Notes under the pieces: generated by a model | What the model was told of the DNA's origin: nothing | The model's input: only the letters and a program-made list of their open reading frames with translations | Databases searched by the model: none | Shown here: positions 1 through 7,898 of the stretch, piece by piece | How positions within the stretch are numbered: the first letter of the stretch is position 1 | Layout: every line of letters starts with the position of its first letter | Assembly (NCBI GenBank): GCA_946183925.1 | Contig: CAMHDS010000026.1 | Coordinates: 1 to 32,263 of the forward strand | DNA from: an uncultured Fibrobacter sp. | GTDB lineage: Bacteria; Fibrobacterota; Fibrobacteria; Fibrobacterales; Fibrobacteraceae | Length of the DNA: 32,263 bases | Direction of reading: 5' to 3' | Program-made: the position numbers and the translations under genes

Positions 1-179
<179 letters not shown>

Positions 180-192
180 TCCCGTTTTAGAC

Positions 193-271
193 TGTCATCC
201 CCGCGCAGGCGGGCGGACAGCACTTAGCACTTTAGTGCTTAGTGCGCATGGCCACCAAGGTGGGGATCTCC
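193..271. repeat. Composite GTCAT-type palindromic intergenic repeat
   Basis: The gap between guaB and the nucleotidyltransferase is almost filled by nested dyads. It opens with TGTCATCC and closes with GGGGATCTCC, which look like the two ends of a common GTCATCCCCGC...GCGGGGATCTCC palindrome. Near the left end, CCCGC/GCGGG can pair (about 199-213). Inside, 220-245 is a near-perfect dyad with 11-base arms, one T/T mismatch and a two-base centre; it can also be read as two heptads followed by their inverted copies. Bases 252-263 form a third dyad, CCACC-AA-GGTGG. The element ends only 11 bases before the next start codon, so it forms that gene's leader. Confidence 0.6.
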
Positions 272-282
272 TATAAAACGAA

Positions 283-1194
283 ATGCCTGAGAAAGCGGAA
301 AAACTCAACGTCTTGATTCTTGCGGCTGGCCTCGGCACGAGGCTTCGGCCCTTGACCGAAGACATGCCCAAGCCGTTGGTGCCCGTGGTGGACAAGAGCA
401 TCCTGGAAATCCAGGCGATTCGTGCCAGGGAACTTGGGCCTGTGCGTCTCCACGCCAACGCCCATTATCTTGCAGAACAGGTGATAGCCGAAGGTGCGCG
501 TCTCGGGTTCGAGAAGGTTTGGGAAGAGCCGGAAATCCTCGGGACCGCAGGCCCCCTGAAACGCATATACAACGAAGGTTACCGCGGCGGGCTCCTGGTG
601 ATGAACGGCGACGCCTACTGCCGTTTCGACTTGAATAAATTTATGGAGAATGCCCGCCGCGACCGCTGCGACGTGGCGCTCTTGGCGGTGGAGTTCCCTC
701 AGGTAAATACCTTCCGCGTCGACGGGAACGGACACTTGGCAGGAGTTGCGGGCCGTTTTGGTTCAGAGCAGGGCAAGCCCGCCACCTTCTCGGGAGTGTC
801 CTGGTACAGCGATGCGGCCCTTGCCCGCATCAAGGATGGCGAGTTCGACATCCGTGAATTCTGGAAACAGGAGCTTGCGGCGGGTCACCCGATTTATGTG
901 GACTGCAGCCAGATGGATGCCACCTGGATAGACATGGGAAGCCCTGCGGGCTTGAAGGCCGCCTGCGACGCCCGCCTGCAGGAACTGGGGCTGAACAGCT
1001 GGGTCGGCGACCATCTGCATTCAACAGTGCAGAGTCGCGTTTCGAAGGTCGGCTGTTCAGTTGTCCAAAATGGAGTGGATCTGCCCGAAGGCGCTCGTGT
1101 CGAAAATTCCATCTTGTTCGCCGGAGCTGCTGTCCAGGCAGGCGAAACCGTGAAGGACGAAATCCGGGGTAGGGGATTCTCTTGGAAGCTCTAG
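283..1194 (+). CDS. Sugar-phosphate nucleotidyltransferase (NDP-sugar pyrophosphorylase family)
   Basis: This 303-residue cytoplasmic protein opens with LILAAGLGTRLRPLTEDMPK (about residues 11-30), the G-x-G-T-R-x-x-P-x-T...PKP signature of nucleotidyltransferases that join NTP and sugar-1-phosphate. Residues about 100-115 contain LLVMNGDAYCRFDL, resembling the metal-binding G-D segment. The C-terminal 70 residues (SWVGDHLHSTVQSRVSKVG onward) read like a short left-handed beta-helix with imperfect hexapeptides. Size and architecture fit MurU or mannose-1-phosphate guanylyltransferase-like enzymes, but the sugar and nucleotide cannot be told from sequence alone. The ATG at 283 is the first that keeps the full N-terminal motif. 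Its 3' end overlaps the next gene by 13 bases, so the two are probably co-transcribed. Confidence 0.85.
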   Translation: MPEKAEKLNVLILAAGLGTRLRPLTEDMPKPLVPVVDKSILEIQAIRARELGPVRLHANAHYLAEQVIAEGARLGFEKVWEEPEILGTAGPLKRIYNEGYRGGLLVMNGDAYCRFDLNKFMENARRDRCDVALLAVEFPQVNTFRVDGNGHLAGVAGRFGSEQGKPATFSGVSWYSDAALARIKDGEFDIREFWKQELAAGHPIYVDCSQMDATWIDMGSPAGLKAACDARLQELGLNSWVGDHLHSTVQSRVSKVGCSVVQNGVDLPEGARVENSILFAGAAVQAGETVKDEIRGRGFSWKL

Positions 1195-2129
1195 ACCGGA
1201 AAATTCTGGAAATTGTTCAGGACGGTTTCCCGCTGGAAGAACGCCCCTACGCCGCGCTGGGAAGGCTTCTTGGCGTTTCAGAAGAAGAGGCTTTCGATAG
1301 CGTGGAACGCCTTCGCAAGTCCGGCGTCATCCGTCGTCTGGGTGGCGTCTATGACTCCCGCAGGTTGGGTTACATCTCCAGACTCTGCACGGGAGTGGTG
1401 AGCGAAAGTGAACTGGAAAGTTTTGCTGTGGCAGCCGATAAGATTCCTGCCATCACACACAACTATGTCCGCAGTCATGCCTACAACGTTTGGTTCACCG
1501 TCATCGCCCGGTCGGAGTCCGAAATTCAGGAAACGGTCCGGGGCCTGGAGGCGGAAACGGCCCTGCACGATGCCCATGTGCTCTCGGCCAGCAAGATGTT
1601 CAAGATCAATACGGTGATGAAGGCTGCGTCGGGCCTGGCCACGGAAAGTAAGGTTGTTGATAAGTTGGATTTGAAAAGTGCCGAACCCTTTGTCCCTGAG
1701 GCAAGGGACCGTCGCCGGATCAACCTCCTGTGCCAGGATATTCCCCACACCAAAACGCCCTTCTCTGATTTGGGAATAGACGTCGCCGAAATCCGCGGTG
1801 ACTTGGATCAAAAAATCATGCGTAGATTCGGGGCGGTCCTCAGACACCAGCAGGCGGGTTTTGACGCAAACGCCATGGTGTGCCTTGCCGTTGCGGACAC
1901 GGAACGGGCGGGAGCGTTGTTGGCCGAAGATCCTCACGTTTCCCACTGCTACGAGCGCAGCCCTTTCGAAGGTTTCCCCTATAATGTTTACGCCATGTTC
2001 CACGGGCAAAGTGAAGCCGAATTGGAGCAAAGCATCTGTTCTGCGGTGTCGGCCCTGAACGGCCCGGACCATGCGGTGCTGACGTCCCTGAAGGAACTGA
2101 AAAAGACCAGTTTCGTCTATTTTGCCTAG
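1182..2129 (+). CDS. Fused AhbA/AhbB-like siroheme decarboxylase (Lrp/AsnC fold)
   Basis: The 315-residue protein has two tandem Lrp/AsnC-type halves. Half one (about 1-150) has a winged-helix start, then RRLGGVYDSRRLGY and ITHNYVRSHAYNVWFT (His93, His99). This THNY-x-R-x-H-x-x-N-x-WFT pattern is typical of siroheme decarboxylase AhbA/AhbB and the NirD/L/G/H proteins, rather than amino-acid-responsive Lrp regulators. Half two (about 175-315) repeats the layout with GFDANAMVCLAV and VSHCYERSP..GFPYNVYAMFHG (His255). In the Ahb pathway siroheme is decarboxylated to didecarbosiroheme on the way to heme; in denitrifiers the same chemistry serves heme d1. AhbA and AhbB are usually separate proteins of about 150-170 residues. 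The start is TTG at 1182 inside the previous gene, with a G-rich stretch upstream; no ATG fits. Generic annotation may call it an AsnC regulator. Confidence 0.8.
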   Translation: MEALDRKILEIVQDGFPLEERPYAALGRLLGVSEEEAFDSVERLRKSGVIRRLGGVYDSRRLGYISRLCTGVVSESELESFAVAADKIPAITHNYVRSHAYNVWFTVIARSESEIQETVRGLEAETALHDAHVLSASKMFKINTVMKAASGLATESKVVDKLDLKSAEPFVPEARDRRRINLLCQDIPHTKTPFSDLGIDVAEIRGDLDQKIMRRFGAVLRHQQAGFDANAMVCLAVADTERAGALLAEDPHVSHCYERSPFEGFPYNVYAMFHGQSEAELEQSICSAVSALNGPDHAVLTSLKELKKTSFVYFA

Positions 2130-2167
2130 GCAGGGATTGATTATCGGGCAAAACTCAAAAACAAAAG

Positions 2168-2276
2168 GCTGGCAAAATGCCGACCGTGAGCAACAAAGCC
2201 CTCGATATTAATCGAGGGCGGTTGCGAGAGTGAGCGCAGACCGGAGAATTTGTACCGGAATTTAGCGCGAACGGTC
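2168..2276. other. Folded intergenic segment, possible structured RNA
   Basis: Between the decarboxylase gene and the tRNA terminator lies a segment with several nested dyads. An outer pair is GACCGT (2182-2187) with ACGGTC (2271-2276). Inside is a perfect hairpin with 9-base arms, GCCCTCGAT/ATCGAGGGC (2198-2219), flanked by a further CAAC/GTTG pair. A third potential arm, GCGC..CCGG....CCGG..GCGC, spans 2234-2268. Read on the minus strand, the segment ends in a GGCA-TTT-TGCC hairpin followed by a T-rich stretch. No convincing protein is encoded. It could be a small RNA, a repeated intergenic element or degraded sequence; strand and function are not settled. Confidence 0.35.
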
Positions 2277-2288
2277 TTGTTATGTAAC

Positions 2289-2318
2289 AAAAGAGGCAGA
2301 CGATAGTCTGCCTCTTTT
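2289..2318 (-). terminator. Intrinsic terminator downstream of tRNA-Ala (bidirectional)
   Basis: A perfect inverted repeat has 13-base arms, AAAAGAGGCAGAC and its complement, around a GATA loop at 2302-2305. It begins three bases past the tRNA 3' end. On the minus strand it ends in TTTT, fitting a rho-independent terminator for the tRNA. The A-rich left arm means it could also stop transcription arriving from the plus strand. Confidence 0.85.
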
Positions 2319-2321
2319 GAG

Positions 2322-2394
2322 TGGAGATAGTGGGAGTCGAACCCATGACCTACAGATTGCGAACCTGTCGCTCTACCAACTGAGCTATATCCCC
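2322..2394 (-). tRNA. tRNA-Ala (anticodon CGC)
   Basis: The 73-base minus-strand sequence folds as a standard cloverleaf. The acceptor stem GGGGATA pairs with TATCTCC and contains the G3-U70 wobble that identifies alanine tRNA. The D-arm is AGCTCAGTTGGTAGAGC. The anticodon stem ACAGG/TCTGT encloses TTCGCAA, giving anticodon CGC, which reads GCG. The T-loop is TTCGACT, and the outermost T-stem pair is an A/C mismatch. The discriminator is A. CCA is not encoded, since A is followed by CTC, so it must be added by nucleotidyltransferase. Confidence 0.95.
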
Positions 2395-2409
2395 GTTAGG
2401 TGAGTGCCG

Positions 2410-2438
2410 AATATAGCTAAAAAGCCCTTTTTTGGCAA
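2410..2438 (-). promoter_or_regulatory. Sigma-70-type promoter of tRNA-Ala
   Basis: On the minus strand, TTGCCA (2438-2433) and TATATT (2415-2410) are separated by 17 bases, close to the TTGACA/TATAAT consensus. The -10 box ends 15 bases before the first tRNA base, which would give a short 5' leader. Confidence 0.65.
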
Positions 2439-2455
2439 GGTAAGCAAAATGGAAC

Positions 2456-2484
2456 TTGAATAATATCCAAATGTTCACTATCTT
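2456..2484 (+). promoter_or_regulatory. Candidate promoter of uvrA
   Basis: TTGAAT (2456-2461) and TATCTT (2479-2484) lie 17 bases apart on the plus strand. Transcription would start near 2491, about 26 bases before the chosen uvrA start. This argues against the in-frame TTG at 2484, which would sit at the edge of the -10 box. The promoter is divergent from that of tRNA-Ala, with about 18 bases between the two -35 boxes. Confidence 0.45.
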
Positions 2485-2516
2485 TGTGGTCGAAAAATTT
2501 TCTCATTTTTAATTCT

Positions 2517-5500
2517 ATGACCAAGTTTATTGATATTCGCGACGCCCATGAACACAACCTGCAACATGTGGATTTGAAAATTCCTCGCGATTCCATCGTG
2601 GTGGTGACCGGCGTTTCGGGTTCGGGCAAGTCCAGCCTCGCTTTTGATACGGTGTTTCAGGAGGGCCAGCGCCGTTTTGTTGAATCGCTGTCTGCTTATG
2701 CCCGTCAGTTCATCGGCCGCATGAAACACCCCGAGGTGGAGAGCGTTCGCGGCATTTCGCCCACGATTTCCATTGACCAGAAAACGGTGAACCGGAACCC
2801 CCGCAGTACCGTGGGTACGGTGGTGGAAATTCTGGACCATTACCGCCTGCTTTTTGCCCGACTGGGCGTGCCCCACTGCCCCAAGTGCGGCCGGGTTATC
2901 AAGGCCCAGACCGTGGACCAGATTGTAGATAATTTGTATGTAGGCGATGAGGGCAAGCAGATTACGGTGATGGCCCCCATCGTGCAGGAACGCAAGGGCG
3001 AATACCGCAAGGAACTGGCTGAACTCAAGGAAGACGGCTTTGTGCGCGCCCGGGTGGATGGCGAAATCTACAGGATCGAGGATGTGCCTGCCCTGGTGCG
3101 TTACGAGAAGCACACCATCGAGGCGGTCATCGACCGCATGACGCTTGAACGCAAGAACATGAGCCGCCTGCGGGAGGCTCTGGAAGGGGCGCTGAAGCTG
3201 ACAGACGGAAAACTGGTGAGTTTTTTGCTGTCGTCGGGCGAGGGCAAGGATGGAGCGGGAAATGCGAAGGAGGAATACCGCCTGCAGGGTACGGAGTTGG
3301 CTTGCCCCAAGTGCGGTATCTCTATTCCGGAACTGGAACCCCGGTTCTTCAGCTTTAATGACCCCAAGGGTCGCTGTCCCGCCTGCAAGGGCATGGGAGA
3401 AAGTTGCGAGTTCGACCTGAACCTGGTAGTGCCCGACCCGAACCTTTCTATCAAGCAGGGCTGTTTTGCTTGCCAAAAGAAGGACACGGGCACGATTATC
3501 TTTTCTGATTTTGGCTGGCGGAACTTGCGGACCATCGCCAACGAGATGCACTGCTCCCTGGATACTCCCTGGAAAAACCTGACCGAAAAGCAGCGCCACG
3601 CCTTCTTGTACGGCCCTCCCAGCGGCAACGAAAGCGGAGTGGTCTCCGTGATGCAGGAACTGTGGGACATGTGGCATATTTTCCATTTCCGCAAGTTCAT
3701 GAAAATCGGCGTCTGTCCCGAGTGCGGGGGTACCCGCATCAACCGCATGGCGAATGCGGTGGAGTTTCATGGCCACAATATCACGGAACTGACGGATTGG
3801 TCCGTCGATAAGTCAGCCGACTTTTTCAACGGCCTAAAGCTTTCCGAAAAGGAACTGCGGATAGGTAAGGAAATCTTCCGCGAAATCCGGGGTCGCCTGA
3901 ATTTCTTGAAGACGGTTGGCCTTGGCTACCTGAACATCAGCCGCAAGGCTTCTACCCTGAGTGGCGGCGAGGCCCAGCGAATCCGCCTGGCCAGTGCCGT
4001 AGGGGCTGGGCTCCAGGGGGTGCTTTATATTCTGGACGAGCCCAGCATCGGGCTTCACCCGCGGGATAACGACAAGCTTTTGGAAATGCTGGAGCACCTG
4101 CGTGCCCAGGGCAACAGCCTGGTCATCGTGGAGCACGACGAAGACACCATGCGCCACGCTGACTGCGTCATAGACGTAGGGCCCGGCGCTGGCGTAGAGG
4201 GTGGCCGGATTTTGGCTGCCGGAACTGTAGAAGAACTGGAAAAGAACAAGTCTTCGCTTACGGGCGCCTACCTGAGCGGCCGCAAGGCCATCGAGATTCC
4301 GGCAAACCGCAAGAAGATTGACAAGAATACCCACAAGCTGAAAATCTGTGGTGCGTCCGAAAACAACCTGAAGAACATCGACGTGGAAATCCCGCTGGAC
4401 GGCGCCTTCACTGTAGTGACGGGCGTCTCGGGTTCCGGAAAGAGCACTCTCGTGAACCAGATTCTGCGTCGTGAACTTGCCCGGGTGTTTTACAACTCCG
4501 AAGAGCCTGTAGGTAAGTTCGACCATCTGGAAGGTCTTGAGAACATCGACAAGGTAATCGAAATCGACCAGACGCCTATCGGTCGCACGCCCCGGAGCAA
4601 TCCGGCGACCTACACGAAAATTTGGGACGATATCCGCGACCTGTTCGGTAGCCTGCCCGAAAGCAAGGTCCGTGGCTACACCAAGAGCCGTTTCAGCTTT
4701 AACGTGAAGGGCGGTCGCTGTGACGCTTGCGAAGGGGCGGGCGTAAAAGTCGTAGATATGCACATTTTGCCCAGTGTGCAGGTGACCTGCGATGTGTGCG
4801 ACGGCAAGCGTTTTAACGATGCCACCCGGGAAATTTATTTCAAGGGCAAGAACATTTCCGAGATTCTGGAAATGAGCATTGCCGATGCGGCGGAATTTTT
4901 CAAGGACCTGCCGAAGATTGCAGAACCCTTGAACTTGCTCAAGGAAGTGGGCCTGGGGTACCTGACGCTTGGTCAGCCTTCTACCACCCTCAGCGGCGGC
5001 GAGGCCCAGCGCATCAAGATTGCCTCGGAACTACGTCGCCCGGGCACGGGCAAGACCCTTTACCTGCTGGACGAACCCACTACGGGGCTGCACTTTGAAG
5101 ATATCCGCAGGCTCTTGGAATGCCTGAACCGCTTGCGGAGCCTCGGGAACAGCGTGGTGGTCATCGAGCACAATCTGGATGTGATCAAGTGCGCCGACTG
5201 GATTATCGACCTCGGGCCCGAAGCGGGTGTGGGCGGCGGACGCATCGTGGCCGTAGGCACTCCGGAGCAGATTGCAAAGAACAAGAAAAGCCAGACCGGC
5301 AAATACCTGGCGCCTGTGCTTTCGAAAAAGCATGGGGAGAACAAGCAGTTCGACAGGTCCCTCAAGGCGGGGGAGGCCTACTCCCTGGATATGGAGGTCC
5401 ACGGCGCCCGCAAGCACAACCTGAAAAACATCGACGTCACTATTCCCCGGCACAAGCTTACGGTAATCACCGGAGTTTCGGGCTCCGGCAAGTCCAGCCT

Positions 5501-7790
5501 CGCTTTCCATACCCTCTTTAGCGAAGGCCAGCGCCGCTTTGTAGAAACCCTCAGTACTTACGCCCGTCGCTTCCTTGGCCGTCCTGACCACGGGAGTATC
5601 GATTCCATCACGGGACTTGCCCCGGCTATCGCCATCGACCAGAAAAGCGCCAGCAAGAGTCCGCGGAGTACGGTGGCGACCCTCACCGAGATTTACGACT
5701 ATTTCCGCATTTTGTGGGCGAGGGTCGGCACGCCGCATTGCTTGCATTGCGGGAAGCCTGTGGATTCGTACTCCGCGGGTGACCTGATGCAGTATGCCTT
5801 TGATCGTGACCTGAACAAGATGGTGACGGTCCTTGCTCCCTTCGAAATCAACGATGTTATTAAGTTGTCTAAAATTTTGACGGAAAAGGGATACCGCAAG
5901 GCTTACCTGGGCAAGAAACTGGTGGAACTTCCGCTGCCGAAAATCCCTACCCGGGAGCGCCAGCTTTTGGCCGTGGTGGACTGCGTGGTGGTCAAGGAAT
6001 CCAACCGTGCCCGCTTGGTGGAGGCCTTTGAACGGGGTTATCGCGACGGAAATGGAATCCTGTACGTAGAAGACGAAAAGGGCGGACGCCTCGCCTGTTC
6101 CGAAAAGCCGGGTTGCCCCGATTGCGGCTGGTACATGGATTCTGCCCTCAATCCCAAGCATTTCAGTTTCAATACCCACTGGGGCGCCTGTGATACCTGC
6201 CTTGGTCTCGGACATTTCAAGGATGGCGAAGTCTGCCCCGATTGCCACGGGGAAAGGCTCAAGCCCGAATACCTTGCCGTGCGTATCGCGGGCAAGAATA
6301 TCATGGATGTCCACCACATGAGTATTTCCGAGGCCCTGGACTGGTTCACCCATGTAAATTTCAAGGGCGAAAAGAACGGCGAAAGCAAGAAGACGGTAGC
6401 GGAGCCCCTGTTCCGTGAAATCATCGGCCGTCTGGAGTTCCTCATCAGCGTGGGACTTGGCTACATCGGGCTCGACCGTGCAGGCGACACCCTCAGCGGT
6501 GGCGAGTCCCAGCGTATCCGCCTTGCAAGCCAGATCGGTAGCGGTCTCGAAGGAGTGCTCTACGTTTTGGACGAACCCACGGTAGGCCTCCACGAAAGCG
6601 ATACCGCCAAGCTGCTGGATTCCCTGTACCGCCTGCGGGACCTGGGAAACACCCTGGTGGTGGTGGAACACGACATGAAGATGATGCAGGCGGCGGACCA
6701 CATTATCGATATGGGTCCTGCGGCTGGTGAATTTGGCGGTGAGGTGGTGGCGGAAGGCTCTCCAAAGCAACTTTCCAAGCCCTACGCCCTGCAGCAGTTC
6801 CCCCGGAGCGAGACCGTCAAGTACCTTACGGGTTCTATTCCCGTGACAAACCAGATGGCGGTTCGCCCCGTTACCGAAGATTCAGAGTTCTACGAGTTCA
6901 AGGGGCTCAAGAAAAACAACCTGAAGAACCTGTCCGTAAAGTTCCCGAAGGGCGCCATCAGCGTGGTCTGTGGTGTTTCGGGTTCTGGCAAGAGTTCCAT
7001 GGTGGTAGATGAAATTTTCCCGGCCCTCAAAAAGAAATTCCAGGCCCGTGGGCGCAAAAAGCAGAGCGGCGAGGTGTTGCTGGTGGACCAGAGCCCAATC
7101 TCCGGAACGCCTCGCAGCACGCCCGCGAGCTACACGGGCGTGTTTGACGACATACGCAAGCTATTCGCCAAACTGCCACAGGCCAAGGTGAAGGGTTTTG
7201 ACTACGGCCGTTTCAGTTACAACTTGGCCCGTGGCCGCTGCGAGGCCTGCGAAGGTCGCGGCGCCATCTCGGTGGAAATGCATTTCCTTTCGGACATCTG
7301 GGAAACCTGCGAAGTCTGCGGCGGCAAGCGTTACAACCAGGAAACCCTTACGGTTACTTTCAAGGGCAAGAACATCGCCGACGTTCTGGACCTGCGTATC
7401 GACGAAGCCTGCGAGTTCTTCAAGGACCAGCCGAAAATCTTGCCCAAGCTGGAATGCCTGCGGGACGTGGGCCTCGGCTACCTGAGGCTCGGCCAGCCGG
7501 TCACCACCCTTTCGGGCGGCGAATCCCAGCGGCTAAAACTTGCGGCGGAACTTTCCCGGAAATCGGCGGGGGAGATGGTATACCTGCTGGACGAACCCAC
7601 TACGGGGCTCCACCTGAAGGATATCCAGATTCTCTGGAACCTGCTGCGCCGCCTGTCTGCCCGTGGCGATACCCTGATTGTCATCGAACACCACCCCGAC
7701 ATTATCCGTATGGCGGACTGGAAGGTGGAATTGGGCCCCACCGGCGGTAGCCAGGGCGGTTATTTGCTGAAAATGGGCGTAAATAACTGA
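2517..7790 (+). CDS. uvrA: Excinuclease ABC subunit A, double-length fused form
   Basis: At 1757 residues this is almost twice the usual UvrA (about 940). It consists of two complete UvrA-like halves joined near residues 930-955. Four Walker A motifs (GVSGSGKS) start at residues 32, 636, 986 and 1486. Each ATPase also has an LSGGE-[AS]-QR signature and an LDEP-[ST]-x-GLH Walker B. Zinc-finger CxxC pairs are kept in all four modules, for example CPKC..CPAC and CDAC..CDVC in half one, CPDC..CDTC and CEAC..CEVC in half two. UvrA dimers scan DNA for lesions and load UvrB in nucleotide excision repair. Fused UvrA of this size is known in Chlamydia. The start is the ATG at 2517, where [16 protein letters not shown] matches normal UvrA N-termini. 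No Shine-Dalgarno sequence is visible. The tRNA and its promoter diverge upstream. Confidence 0.95.
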   Translation: MTKFIDIRDAHEHNLQHVDLKIPRDSIVVVTGVSGSGKSSLAFDTVFQEGQRRFVESLSAYARQFIGRMKHPEVESVRGISPTISIDQKTVNRNPRSTVGTVVEILDHYRLLFARLGVPHCPKCGRVIKAQTVDQIVDNLYVGDEGKQITVMAPIVQERKGEYRKELAELKEDGFVRARVDGEIYRIEDVPALVRYEKHTIEAVIDRMTLERKNMSRLREALEGALKLTDGKLVSFLLSSGEGKDGAGNAKEEYRLQGTELACPKCGISIPELEPRFFSFNDPKGRCPACKGMGESCEFDLNLVVPDPNLSIKQGCFACQKKDTGTIIFSDFGWRNLRTIANEMHCSLDTPWKNLTEKQRHAFLYGPPSGNESGVVSVMQELWDMWHIFHFRKFMKIGVCPECGGTRINRMANAVEFHGHNITELTDWSVDKSADFFNGLKLSEKELRIGKEIFREIRGRLNFLKTVGLGYLNISRKASTLSGGEAQRIRLASAVGAGLQGVLYILDEPSIGLHPRDNDKLLEMLEHLRAQGNSLVIVEHDEDTMRHADCVIDVGPGAGVEGGRILAAGTVEELEKNKSSLTGAYLSGRKAIEIPANRKKIDKNTHKLKICGASENNLKNIDVEIPLDGAFTVVTGVSGSGKSTLVNQILRRELARVFYNSEEPVGKFDHLEGLENIDKVIEIDQTPIGRTPRSNPATYTKIWDDIRDLFGSLPESKVRGYTKSRFSFNVKGGRCDACEGAGVKVVDMHILPSVQVTCDVCDGKRFNDATREIYFKGKNISEILEMSIADAAEFFKDLPKIAEPLNLLKEVGLGYLTLGQPSTTLSGGEAQRIKIASELRRPGTGKTLYLLDEPTTGLHFEDIRRLLECLNRLRSLGNSVVVIEHNLDVIKCADWIIDLGPEAGVGGGRIVAVGTPEQIAKNKKSQTGKYLAPVLSKKHGENKQFDRSLKAGEAYSLDMEVHGARKHNLKNIDVTIPRHKLTVITGVSGSGKSSLAFHTLFSEGQRRFVETLSTYARRFLGRPDHGSIDSITGLAPAIAIDQKSASKSPRSTVATLTEIYDYFRILWARVGTPHCLHCGKPVDSYSAGDLMQYAFDRDLNKMVTVLAPFEINDVIKLSKILTEKGYRKAYLGKKLVELPLPKIPTRERQLLAVVDCVVVKESNRARLVEAFERGYRDGNGILYVEDEKGGRLACSEKPGCPDCGWYMDSALNPKHFSFNTHWGACDTCLGLGHFKDGEVCPDCHGERLKPEYLAVRIAGKNIMDVHHMSISEALDWFTHVNFKGEKNGESKKTVAEPLFREIIGRLEFLISVGLGYIGLDRAGDTLSGGESQRIRLASQIGSGLEGVLYVLDEPTVGLHESDTAKLLDSLYRLRDLGNTLVVVEHDMKMMQAADHIIDMGPAAGEFGGEVVAEGSPKQLSKPYALQQFPRSETVKYLTGSIPVTNQMAVRPVTEDSEFYEFKGLKKNNLKNLSVKFPKGAISVVCGVSGSGKSSMVVDEIFPALKKKFQARGRKKQSGEVLLVDQSPISGTPRSTPASYTGVFDDIRKLFAKLPQAKVKGFDYGRFSYNLARGRCEACEGRGAISVEMHFLSDIWETCEVCGGKRYNQETLTVTFKGKNIADVLDLRIDEACEFFKDQPKILPKLECLRDVGLGYLRLGQPVTTLSGGESQRLKLAAELSRKSAGEMVYLLDEPTTGLHLKDIQILWNLLRRLSARGDTLIVIEHHPDIIRMADWKVELGPTGGSQGGYLLKMGVNN

Positions 7791-7856
7791 TTTTTCGGCT
7801 ATTGGAACGGCTTTTTGAGGACGTAAATCGTCCCAAGTAATTATCTTTTTTGAATA

Positions 7857-7872
7857 ACCGCCGAGGGGCGGT
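7857..7872 (+). promoter_or_regulatory. Hairpin in the leader of the FGE-domain gene
   Basis: A perfect dyad with 6-base arms, ACCGCC-GAGG-GGCGGT, ends about 16 bases before the TAGGAG ribosome-binding site of the gene at 7899. A weaker hairpin, GGACG-TAAAT-CGTCC, lies at 7819-7833, followed at a distance by a T-run. The pair could be a poor uvrA terminator or a leader structure; neither reading is strong. Confidence 0.3.
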
Positions 7873-7898
7873 GTCTAGGAGAATTTATAGGAGCGATT

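Noticed and set aside
1182..2129. Lrp/AsnC transcriptional regulator
   Set aside because: The two-domain layout and the THNY/SHCYER motifs fit siroheme decarboxylases better than ligand-responsive regulators, though the fold is shared.
2155..2346. 63-codon minus-strand frame covering the tRNA 3' half and terminator
   Set aside because: It starts inside tRNA-Ala and crosses its terminator, so it is not a protein gene.
2484..2516. TTG start extending UvrA by 11 residues
   Set aside because: It lies at the -10 box of a good promoter candidate, and the ATG at 2517 matches the normal UvrA N-terminus.
2478..3776. 432-codon open frame on the minus strand opposite uvrA
   Set aside because: It is antisense to conserved UvrA motifs, and its translation is rich in His/Val/Gly without any recognisable domain; it is a shadow of strong codon bias.
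5031..6770. 579-codon open frame on the minus strand opposite uvrA
   Set aside because: Same reason; the plus strand encodes conserved ABC and zinc-finger motifs throughout.
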